From an uncultured Eubacteriales bacterium (lineage in GTDB: Bacteria > Bacillota > Clostridia > Oscillospirales > CAG-272): 5,055 nucleotides of DNA. How positions within the stretch are numbered: the first letter of the stretch is position 1; each line of letters starts with the position of its first letter. Shown piece by piece: positions 1 to 5,055 of the stretch. A program made the position numbers and the translations under genes. The stretch spans positions 1 through 5,055 of the forward strand of contig URAP01000074.1 in assembly GCA_900545935.1 (NCBI GenBank). Direction: 5' to 3'. Below the pieces are notes generated by a model, which saw nothing but the letters and a program-made list of their open reading frames with translations, did not search any database and was not told the DNA's origin.

Positions 1-19
1 GCAGCCGATTATCGGCTGC
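1..19 (-). terminator. Candidate operon terminator hairpin, T-tract outside window
   Basis: The arms at 1-8 and 12-19 form a perfect 8-bp GC-rich stem (GCAGCCGA / TCGGCTGC) with a 3-nt loop. The hairpin lies about 70 nt past the TAA of the last gene on the minus strand, where a terminator is expected. The run of T that would follow on the minus strand would be left of position 1 and cannot be seen. On the plus strand the following bases (CGCCTCTGTG) have no T-tract, so a plus-strand terminator is less likely. Confidence 0.5.
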
Positions 20-89
20 CGCCTCTGTGCTTTGTCATATTCTGTTGTATGCGTGCTTTACCGCAGCTGCCGCATTTTGTAAGCATTTT

Positions 90-1187
90 TTATTCTGCAG
101 CAGTCGTCTCTTCTGCGGGTGCTGTGCCGCTGATAAGCGCGTCGAGCACCGAGGAATCAGCCTTATAGACCACGCCGTCGTCGCCGTAGAGCAGATATCG
201 CTGAGAGGTGGTGTCGCTGCCGTCCTCGGAGAGCACCTTGCCGCCTACGCGCAGCGAGTAGCTGCCGGTAGTTTTTACCGAGGTTGCAGAGGAGTCCTCA
301 TTGGTCTCGTCAAGCTTGACCTCCTTTGAGTAGCTGACGGTCACGGTGTACGCATCGTCGCCGAGCCCCATCTCGGATAGCTGCTCATCGCTCGGTGCGT
401 ATGCCGCCCATCCGGTCAGTTCGAGCTTTCCGAGCAGCTCTGTATAGCTGTCGGTGAGCATATCGCCGGTATAGTTATCGGCGCTGCCGTCGGGTGCGGT
501 CACCGAATAGCCGGTGTAGGTAATATCGGTCGGGAGCGCGGCAAGCGATATAAGATCATCCTCCGAGACGGTAAACGTACGCATTATGGTACTGTCAACG
601 GTATAGATCGTATTGCTGCCGTCGGTCATCATATAGTACACACTCGAGAACTCGTTGTAGTTTCCGATGCTGTAGCTGCGTGTCGTGCCGTCGGAATATC
701 CGACCGTAACTGTCAGCGAAGGATTATCGAGACCGTAGGTCGAGAGAGACTCCGGCTCTGTTATCTCGCGCGAGGCACTGATCGAGGCTACCGCCGATGC
801 GAGCTTTGAGAGCTTGGTATCGCTGAGCGGAAAGCCCGGGCGCTGAACATATTCCCAGTCTGCGGAGCTTGAGCCGCGCGAGAGGGTTATCGTGCCCTCG
901 GATTCCTCACTGCTCGGAAATGTGAGCGAGAGTACCTCGGAGCTTTGATGTGCGGAGACCGATACAGCCTCGGTCTCTGTCGTATCGGCTGCATTTCCGT
1001 CCTCGGAGAGAAGCGGCGCGACAATGAAGTATACTGCGATGAGCACCGCCGCGAATACAACGAGCAGAATACTCGTCACGAGCTGTCTTTGTCGTTTCTT
1101 TTTTCTGCGCAGCTCGCCCGCATCCGGTACTGATGCGGCATCCGTTTCGTCGCTCAGTACCGGGGTGATATTCTTTTTCTCATCCAT
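90..1187 (-). CDS. DUF4340 domain-containing membrane-anchored protein
   Basis: This 365-residue protein has a cytoplasmic N-terminus (1-35) ending in the basic cluster RRKKKRQRQ (27-35), one transmembrane helix (about 36-59), and an external remainder of about 300 residues. The positive-inside rule supports that orientation. The domain shows the DUF4340 hallmark LSTYGLDNPSLTVTVGYSDG (148-167), followed by YSIGN. A second, weaker copy, LSEMGLGDDAYTVTVSYS (270-287), suggests an internal duplication. The last 14 residues are Ala/Thr/Glu-rich and probably disordered. It is the fourth and last gene of the operon, after a GldG-like gene; DUF4340 proteins recur beside GldF/GldG-type ABC genes in Clostridia and other phyla. 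The likely role is as an extracytoplasmic accessory subunit; no enzyme motif is visible. The start is supported by a short GAGG 7 nt upstream, overlapping the previous stop. Function is unknown and confidence is in family only. Confidence 0.9.
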   Translation of the reverse strand: MDEKKNITPVLSDETDAASVPDAGELRRKKKRQRQLVTSILLVVFAAVLIAVYFIVAPLLSEDGNAADTTETEAVSVSAHQSSEVLSLTFPSSEESEGTITLSRGSSSADWEYVQRPGFPLSDTKLSKLASAVASISASREITEPESLSTYGLDNPSLTVTVGYSDGTTRSYSIGNYNEFSSVYYMMTDGSNTIYTVDSTIMRTFTVSEDDLISLAALPTDITYTGYSVTAPDGSADNYTGDMLTDSYTELLGKLELTGWAAYAPSDEQLSEMGLGDDAYTVTVSYSKEVKLDETNEDSSATSVKTTGSYSLRVGGKVLSEDGSDTTSQRYLLYGDDGVVYKADSSVLDALISGTAPAEETTAAE

Positions 1188-1194
1188 GGCTCAG

Positions 1195-1198
1195 CCTC
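1195..1198 (-). promoter_or_regulatory. Short ribosome binding site of DUF4340 gene, overlapping GldG stop
   Basis: GAGG lies 7 nt before the ATG at 1187 and overlaps the TGA stop of the GldG-like gene (1199-1197). It is much weaker than the AAGGAGG before the previous gene, so expression of the DUF4340 protein may depend on translation of its upstream neighbour. That dependence is inference from spacing. Confidence 0.55.
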
Positions 1199-2630
1199 AG
1201 CGCTTTCTGCGTCTGTTCCATACATAGAGACCGCTTGCGGTGACCGCTACGGGAACGACAACGCACATTATTGCAAGCCAAAAGCTGCTCGATCCGTCGG
1301 GAACGGTAAGCGAATCGGACATCAGCGACTTAGCGGCAATTGTGACCGATGCTTCCTTCTCGCAGACGGTGTTCATGGTCGCGATGAGATACTGAAGATT
1401 AGCATAGTAATTCTCACCGAGGTATGGCGTGCCGAACCATATCAGCTGACCGCCGCTCTCGGAGAGGGTAGATCTTGCCGCAACCATAAACTGTCCCACG
1501 ATATCCTCATCGGTGACAGAGTAGATAGTTTCGTTTTTCAGCGTTTCGAGATTGGTCTTGCTGTACGCCTTGTCGGAGGTGGAGAGCAGAGCATCGACGG
1601 TAACGGTCTTGTCGGTGTCAACCTTCTGTATTCCGTGTGCCTCGGGCGCAATGATATATACATTGCTTGCGGAGAGCATAGAGGAGATATCAGTGCTCTC
1701 GATAGAGGGCAGCAGATAGTAGGGCTTTCCGCTTGCGTACATGCTGTCGCTGCCCTCGACGAGCAGACCGGGTACGCGGCTCAGACCGTAGCGCTCACCG
1801 AGCGCGTTAAGATTAGCAAGAGTATACGGGTAATAGGTTATCATAATAACCTTTCCGCCGCCGTCGATATATTCCTCAAGCGCGGACACCTCATCCTCCG
1901 AGAGGTCGTTCTGCGGAACGTTTATCAAAACGCAGGATGCGTCGCTCGGAACCTTTCCGTCGCCCGTTATCAGCGAGAGCTGCTCTGTGCGGAAGTTGTC
2001 GTCCGCAAGAATGGAGGAAAAGTCGGATGAGAGACTGCTCTCACCGTTTCCGTTAAGCAGATAAACGACGGGAAGATTGTCACTCGTTACATATTCGATG
2101 GCACTTGTCATCTGCGTCTCGCCCGCAAACTCATAGGTTGTGTCGTAGGACATTGTCTGATAGTTGGGGGTCTGGGTGGTCACGACTATATCGGAGTAGT
2201 CGACAACCTTAGAGCGCAGCGAGGAGCTTACTATAACGCTGTTCTGTGAGGGTGCCTTATCGGTGTAGGCCTGATAGAAGGTCGGGTTGAGCGTAATATC
2301 CACCTGCTCGACCTTTATGTGCGAGTTTATCGACGCATATCTGCCGAGCAGCTCCCATATCATATCACCGTAGGTAGAAGAGCTCGAACCGAGCAGCTGA
2401 TACATGGTTATATCGGCATCTACGTCCGCAACGAGCTTTTCGGTATCCTCAGAGAGGGTATACAGGTCCTCAGCGCTCATATCGAATTTCGTCAGGCGAG
2501 AGGGGAGGGAGGACACGAGCAGGTTAACGACTATCACCGCAACGATAGCTACCGCAATGCCGATAAGGCTGAAGCTGCCGAGACGTGTACGGCGCTGCTC
2601 GCCCTCTGTTTTCTTGAAAATATTCTTCAT
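1197..2630 (-). CDS. GldG-like ABC system auxiliary protein (Gldg family)
   Basis: This 477-residue protein has two membrane anchors, near residues 20-41 and 449-471, the latter followed by the basic tail WNRRRKR. A large domain of about 400 residues between them is presumably outside the cell. Just after the first anchor, FDMSAEDLYTLSEDT (49-63) matches the hallmark of GldG-type proteins, in which a 'D.T....Y.LS..T' pattern starts the external domain. LNGNGE (192-197) corresponds to the family's 'GHGE'-like turn, and EEYIDGGGKVIM (252-263) is the usual glutamine-amidotransferase-like strand and turn. The fold is related to that of IFT52 proteins. It has no expected enzymatic activity and probably acts as the outer-face partner of the permease. 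Its ATG is fixed by a perfect AAGGAGG 7 nt upstream. The DUF4340 gene begins 9 bp after its TGA. Family membership is clear; the molecular role is inferred from operon context. Confidence 0.92.
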   Translation of the reverse strand: MKNIFKKTEGEQRRTRLGSFSLIGIAVAIVAVIVVNLLVSSLPSRLTKFDMSAEDLYTLSEDTEKLVADVDADITMYQLLGSSSSTYGDMIWELLGRYASINSHIKVEQVDITLNPTFYQAYTDKAPSQNSVIVSSSLRSKVVDYSDIVVTTQTPNYQTMSYDTTYEFAGETQMTSAIEYVTSDNLPVVYLLNGNGESSLSSDFSSILADDNFRTEQLSLITGDGKVPSDASCVLINVPQNDLSEDEVSALEEYIDGGGKVIMITYYPYTLANLNALGERYGLSRVPGLLVEGSDSMYASGKPYYLLPSIESTDISSMLSASNVYIIAPEAHGIQKVDTDKTVTVDALLSTSDKAYSKTNLETLKNETIYSVTDEDIVGQFMVAARSTLSESGGQLIWFGTPYLGENYYANLQYLIATMNTVCEKEASVTIAAKSLMSDSLTVPDGSSSFWLAIMCVVVPVAVTASGLYVWNRRRKR

Positions 2631-2637
2631 TTTACTA

Positions 2638-2644
2638 CCTCCTT
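2638..2644 (-). promoter_or_regulatory. Ribosome binding site of GldG-like gene, overlapping permease stop
   Basis: A perfect AAGGAGG on the minus strand lies 7 nt before the ATG at 2630. Its first two bases are shared with the TAA stop of the permease (2645-2643). A ribosome ending the permease would therefore sit on the initiation site of the next gene, which suggests translational coupling and fixes the start of the GldG-like protein. Confidence 0.85.
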
Positions 2645-3506
2645 ACGCCCATCTTCTCTGCTGCATGGTCTTTGCAGTGAGATAGCAGAACAGGCAGATA
2701 ACCGTCAGATAGTACACGACGGCGCTGAGATCGAATATTCCGCCGACAAAGCTGGCGAGGCGGTCGAATACGCCGAGACTTGCTATGACTGTGGGAAACA
2801 AATTTTCAAATATGCTCGATTTGATAAAGTAGAGAAGCGCAAGCAGCAGCTGCAGTACGATGTATACCGAGCCGCCGACCGTCGTGTTCTTTGTCAGCAT
2901 GTATGCAGCTATCGCAGCAACAGCCGCGAGAACCGAGAGTGCGATGAACGAGGCTATCGGTGTGGACGGAATGAGCCCCGAGATGCCCTTTGCGAGATAG
3001 CAGACGAGCAGTGCGCTGAACGAAAGAACGGCTGCGATTATCTGGCTCTCGGTGAGCGAGGAAAAGAACATTCCTATCGCGATGAGCGCGCAGCCCATAA
3101 GGAAGAACGCAAACAGCGTTCCGTATGCGGCGGCAAAATTGACCGTTCCGTAGATCGAGAGTATCGGCGGAATGAGTGCGAGCAGCAGGGTAGGCGCCGC
3201 GAGCACCGTGACCATCGCAAGATACTTACCCGCAACAACGTCGCGTATCTTCAGCGGCAGCGAATACAGCAGCTGATCGGTCTTGCGGTGACGCTCGTCC
3301 GAGAAGCTGCGCATGGTCAGTATAGGTACGATTATCATATAGATAAAGTAGGTCGAGCTGAGCATGTATTCAAAATTCGGATATCCGCTTCTTAGGTTGA
3401 CTGCGACGGTAAATATTCCGCTGACGAGCAGCAGAAACGCCGCAAAGATGATGCCGGTCATGTTTGTATAGAACGACCGCAGCTCTTTTCTGAAAACAGC
3501 AATCAT
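2643..3506 (-). CDS. ABC-2 type permease, GldF-like membrane subunit
   Basis: This 287-residue integral membrane protein should form the membrane channel or transducer driven by the upstream ATPase, probably as a dimer because no second permease is present. Hydrophobic segments lie near residues 17-37, 52-66, 97-119, 126-149, 155-175, 186-204, 211-229 and 262-277. After the second segment comes a charged cytoplasmic loop, DERHRKTDQLLYSLPL (70-85), followed by GKY. This resembles the GldF/NosY-family loop that normally reads roughly as a glutamate- and arginine-rich stretch followed by 'LLL..P', and it is thought to contact the ATPase. The N-terminal FRKELRSFY is also typical of ABC-2 permeases. 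AAGAAAGG at 3514-3521 lies 7 nt upstream of the ATG. The gene is separated from the ATPase by a 97-bp repeat-containing gap, and its TAA overlaps the next gene's ribosome binding site. Family assignment is confident; the cargo is unknown. Confidence 0.93.
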   Translation of the reverse strand: MIAVFRKELRSFYTNMTGIIFAAFLLLVSGIFTVAVNLRSGYPNFEYMLSSTYFIYMIIVPILTMRSFSDERHRKTDQLLYSLPLKIRDVVAGKYLAMVTVLAAPTLLLALIPPILSIYGTVNFAAAYGTLFAFFLMGCALIAIGMFFSSLTESQIIAAVLSFSALLVCYLAKGISGLIPSTPIASFIALSVLAAVAAIAAYMLTKNTTVGGSVYIVLQLLLALLYFIKSSIFENLFPTVIASLGVFDRLASFVGGIFDLSAVVYYLTVICLFCYLTAKTMQQRRWA

Positions 3507-3603
3507 ATCTTAGCCTTTCTTATCGGTTGTTTAAAATCTGTTTTTTTATCTGATAAAGCTTATCGTAAAGCTTATCGGAAATTACCGGATAAAATGCGGT
3601 CGG
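3507..3603 (-). other. Repeat-containing gap inside the operon
   Basis: This is the only sizeable gap in the operon; the other gaps are 12 and 9 bp. It holds the permease ribosome binding site (3514-3521), the heptamer CTTATCG on the plus strand three times (3519-3525, 3559-3565, 3571-3577), and matching TTATC/GATAA arms that can fold in more than one way. On the minus strand one small hairpin is GATAA-GCT-TTATC (3565-3553). Another is a 7-bp stem with one bulge covering about 3573-3592. Neither is followed by a T-tract, so I do not call a terminator. No convincing promoter is visible. It may influence mRNA processing or the relative expression of ATPase and permease. Confidence 0.5.
3554..3577. 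repeat. Perfect 12-bp tandem duplication TAAAGCTTATCG x2
   Basis: TAAAGCTTATCG occurs at 3554-3565 and again immediately after at 3566-3577 without mismatch. Each copy includes the palindrome AAGCTT. It lies in the gap between ATPase and permease. It could be a recent slippage duplication or a paired protein or RNA structure site; the sequence alone does not decide. Confidence 0.85.
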
Positions 3604-4776
3604 TCATCCGAACAGCGGCTTGTAGCCGTCGTCTCCGTCGGCATCGCCTGCAGCGTTCGTACCGTCGACGCCGTTTGTATCGGTATCGACGTCGGCAGCG
3701 CCCGAATCTGTATCAGTGCCGGAATCTGTCTCGCCGTCGGTCTCAACGTCGTCGCCGTATGCATCCGCCGTGCCGTCTCCGTTGTCGTCGGCACCGGCAA
3801 GGCTCTCATCGTCGGGCATATCCTCGTCAACCGCAGCGGCATCATCCTCCTGCGTCAGACGCAGGAACATCTCCTCAAGGGTTCTTGTAACGGGCTGAAT
3901 TCTGTAAACGGTCATTCCCGCGCCCGCAAGAGCGGTGAACAGCTGTTCGCGCAGCGCGCCCTCATCCTCCGTTGTCAGACGGGCATTCAGTACACCCTCC
4001 TCATCGGTCGGGTCTATTTCGTAGCCGTCGACCGCATCGATGCTCTCGAGCAGTGCGCTGAGCTGCGTGACGCTGCCGCGGACGGTGATCTCGGTCGCCT
4101 TCTCCTCGCCGAGCGCGCTGCCGAGGTCGTCTATCGGTGAGCTTGCAACAAGCTTTCCGTGCGAGATTATCATAACGTAGTCGCACACGGCTGATATCTC
4201 CGAGAGAATGTGGCTCGAGAGAATTACAGTGTGACGCTCGCCGAGCTTCTTAATCAGCGAACGGATATAGATAATTTGTCGCGGGTCGAGTCCGACCGTC
4301 GGCTCGTCGAGGATGATTATCTCGGGCGAACCGAGCATCGCCTGCGCGATACCTACGCGCTGCTTGTAGCCCTTTGAGAGGTTCTTTATCAGGCGGCTGC
4401 GCATGCCGCCGATGCAGGTCGCATCCATGACGTATTCGATCTCTTCATGCAGCTCCGCTCCGCGCAGTCCCTTTGCGCGACCGACGAACGTGAGATATTC
4501 TTCGGGAGTCATGTCTGGGTAGAGCGGCGGCTGCTCGGGCAGATAGCCTATCAGGCGCTTTGCCTCGTCCGGCTCCTCGCAGATGTCGTATCCGCCTATG
4601 AGTACCTGTCCCTCCGTCGGCGCGAGGCAGCCCGCGATGATGTTCATCGTCGTACTCTTGCCCGCACCGTTCGGCCCGAGAAAACCGTATATCTTTCCGC
4701 TCTCTACCTTGAACGAGAGATCGGATACGGCGACACCCGAACCGTACTTCTTTGTCAGATGCTTTACTTCAATCAT
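3604..4776 (-). CDS. ABC transporter ATP-binding protein with long acidic C-terminal tail (GldA/CcmA-like)
   Basis: This is the cytoplasmic ATPase that should power the permease encoded next to it. The nucleotide-binding domain covers about residues 1-225 and is intact: Walker A GPNGAGKS (34-41), Q-loop glutamine at 82 in LPEQPP, signature LSKGY (133-137), Walker B IIILDEP (153-159), D-loop GLDP (162-165) and switch histidine H189 in SSH. A mixed alpha/beta C-terminal domain (about 226-308) ends in RTLEEMFLRLT, a typical ending for ABC-2 and GldA-type ATPases, which are usually about 300-320 residues long. This protein continues for 80 more residues (311-390), with 28 Asp/Glu and a single Lys, ending in YKPLFG. 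The start is supported by GAAAGG at 4785-4790, 8 nt upstream. It is the first confident gene of the operon. The transport role is well supported by motifs; the substrate is unknown, and the tail's function is inference only. Confidence 0.96.
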   Translation of the reverse strand: MIEVKHLTKKYGSGVAVSDLSFKVESGKIYGFLGPNGAGKSTTMNIIAGCLAPTEGQVLIGGYDICEEPDEAKRLIGYLPEQPPLYPDMTPEEYLTFVGRAKGLRGAELHEEIEYVMDATCIGGMRSRLIKNLSKGYKQRVGIAQAMLGSPEIIILDEPTVGLDPRQIIYIRSLIKKLGERHTVILSSHILSEISAVCDYVMIISHGKLVASSPIDDLGSALGEEKATEITVRGSVTQLSALLESIDAVDGYEIDPTDEEGVLNARLTTEDEGALREQLFTALAGAGMTVYRIQPVTRTLEEMFLRLTQEDDAAAVDEDMPDDESLAGADDNGDGTADAYGDDVETDGETDSGTDTDSGAADVDTDTNGVDGTNAAGDADGDDGYKPLFG

Positions 4777-4816
4777 TGTGATTTCCTTTCAAAACAAGGT
4801 CATAAATGACGCGAGT

Positions 4817-4830
4817 GGCATGTTCATGCC
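4817..4830. repeat. Small palindrome in the presumed 5' leader
   Basis: GGCATG and CATGCC are perfect inverted arms separated by two bases (TT on the plus strand). The site lies between the proximal promoter candidate and the ATPase ribosome binding site. It could be an operator half-site pair or a small mRNA hairpin (5-bp stem, 4-nt loop). I do not recognise a specific regulator's motif. Confidence 0.4.
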
Positions 4831-4843
4831 CTTAGCTATTATT

Positions 4844-4872
4844 CTAATACGTTATTGTGACGGCTATGTGAA
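4844..4872 (-). promoter_or_regulatory. Candidate sigma-70/sigma-A type promoter of the operon
   Basis: On the minus strand TTCACA (4872-4867; five of six to TTGACA) is followed after 17 bp by TATTAG (4849-4844; four of six to TATAAT). Transcription would start near 4837, giving a leader of about 60 nt before the ATPase ATG at 4776. Spacing and location are good, but the -10 box is only fair. Confidence 0.4.
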
Positions 4873-4960
4873 GATGTGATGTAAATGTTGTGTAAATTGC
4901 CGTGGAGGCTAAAAAAGCGCAGACCGAAAAAGCGAAAACGAGCTTCTTAATAACGGCTTT

Positions 4961-4990
4961 AGTATAATCTGATTTGCGGAATGCTGTCGG
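4961..4990 (-). promoter_or_regulatory. Alternative upstream promoter candidate
   Basis: On the minus strand CCGACA (4990-4985) is separated by 18 bp from TATACT (4966-4961; five of six to TATAAT). The -10 box is better than in the proximal candidate but the -35 box is weaker. It lies within the inverted-repeat element, so transcription from here would give a leader of about 180 nt containing the element's right-to-left 3' arm. A plus-strand TATAAT overlaps it (4963-4968), without a good -35 box. Confidence 0.25.
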
Positions 4991-5006
4991 AATCCTTGCG
5001 GATTCC
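4989..5006. repeat. 7-bp hairpin nested in the inverted-repeat element
   Basis: GGAATCC (4989-4995) and GGATTCC (5000-5006) form a perfect 7-bp stem around a 4-nt loop TTGC. No T-tract follows on either strand, so it does not look like a classical intrinsic terminator. It lies inside the larger inverted repeat. Confidence 0.6.
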
Positions 5007-5055
5007 TTCAAAAGACGAAATAATGTTTTCGCTTTTTCTACCGCCGAAAATCGCC

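Larger units (their letters stand above)
4926..5038. repeat. 113-bp element bounded by perfect 14-bp inverted repeats
   Basis: GAAAAAGCGAAAAC at 4926-4939 is the exact reverse complement of GTTTTCGCTTTTTC at 5025-5038, with 85 bp between. The interior carries a second hairpin (4989-5006) and a TATAAT-like box. No obvious target-site duplication flanks the arms (AGACC on the left, TACCG on the right), and no transposase is present. AAAAAGCG also recurs just outside at 4912-4919. It could be a miniature mobile or dispersed intergenic repeat, or a long-range RNA stem. The symmetry is certain; the nature is open. Confidence 0.6.
4844..5053 (-). other. Open frame of 69 codons entering from the right edge, doubtful coding
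   Basis: Read on the minus strand from 5053, this frame stays open for 69 codons to a TAG at 4846-4844. It contains no ATG, so it would be either the 3' end of a gene starting outside the window or a chance frame. The translation includes RLLKESARIPTAFRKSDYTK, followed directly by a basic-then-hydrophobic stretch, AVIKKLVFAFSVCAFLA, that resembles a membrane helix or signal peptide. Against coding: the 14-bp inverted repeat and both promoter candidates lie within it, another minus-strand frame is also open for 31 codons over part of the same DNA (5054 to a TAA at 4959), and its codons look more mixed than those of the operon. I do not recognise the product. If real it would be cotranscribed with the ATPase, 67 bp downstream. 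Confidence 0.2.

Noticed and set aside
61..73. GCAGCTGC palindrome just after the last stop codon as a terminator
   Set aside because: The palindrome has no loop, and no T-tract follows on the minus strand. The 8-bp hairpin at 1-19 is a better candidate.
27..329. Plus-strand 100-codon frame at the left end
   Set aside because: Mostly antisense to the DUF4340 C-terminus, with a Cys/Phe/Ala-rich start and no family signature.
2319..3395. Plus-strand open frame of 358 codons
   Set aside because: It lies antisense to the well-supported GldG-like and permease genes. Its translation is rich in Arg, Glu, His, Cys and Tyr with no recognisable domain, typical of a shadow frame opposite a biased coding sequence.
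3507..3603. CRISPR-like repeat array
   Set aside because: The repeats are only 12 bp, directly adjacent without spacers, and present in two copies.
3582..3890. Minus- and plus-strand frames over the ATPase tail (Arg/Thr/Pro-rich translations)
   Set aside because: The low-complexity DNA that encodes the acidic tail keeps several frames open. The repetitive RR- and TT-rich translations are by-products; the tail frame is continuous with the ATPase domain.
4447..4879. Plus-strand frames opposite the ATPase N-terminus
   Set aside because: They are antisense to the Walker A and Q-loop coding region, which is certain, and have no convincing ribosome binding site or domain.
4777..5055. Riboswitch or other known leader RNA upstream of the ATPase
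   Set aside because: I could not recognise any conserved riboswitch core or T-box motif; the visible structure is the inverted repeats reported above.

Overview
The window carries one tightly organised operon of four genes, all on the minus strand, reading from right to left. Its order is ABC-type ATPase (4776-3604), ABC-2/GldF-type permease (3506-2643), GldG-like extracytoplasmic protein (2630-1197) and DUF4340-type membrane-anchored protein (1187-90). This gene set and order is familiar from Clostridia, especially Ruminococcus-like and other Oscillospirales gut anaerobes. Strong AAGGAGG/GAAAGG ribosome binding sites and moderate GC agree with a Bacillota host. The taxonomic call is inference, since there is no rRNA or other marker here.

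Layout from right to left: 5055-4777 is an upstream region without a confident gene. It holds a 14-bp perfect inverted repeat (4926-4939 and 5025-5038) enclosing a 7-bp hairpin, an open reading frame of 69 codons without an ATG that enters from the window edge, two candidate minus-strand promoters, and a small palindrome in the presumed 5' leader. The ATPase follows, with an unusual 80-residue acidic tail. A 97-bp gap (3603-3507) contains an exact 12-bp tandem duplication and mutually exclusive small hairpins. The permease, GldG-like and DUF4340 genes are then packed with gaps of 12 and 9 bp, and stop codons overlap the next ribosome binding sites. About 70 bp past the last stop, a strong hairpin at 1-19 is probably the operon terminator, with its T-tract lying outside the window.

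How they may work together: the ATPase and permease would form an ABC-2 type pump or mechanical transducer. The GldG-like protein (two membrane anchors, large external domain) and the DUF4340 protein (one N-terminal anchor, external domain with a duplicated motif) would form its outer-face partners. The related Bacteroidetes GldA-GldF-GldG set is linked to gliding and protein secretion, but nothing here indicates gliding; the substrate is unknown. The most distinctive points are the acidic tail of the ATPase with its hydrophobic tip, and the repeat-rich non-coding DNA upstream of and inside the operon. I see no CRISPR array, tRNA, rRNA, transposase or recognised riboswitch.
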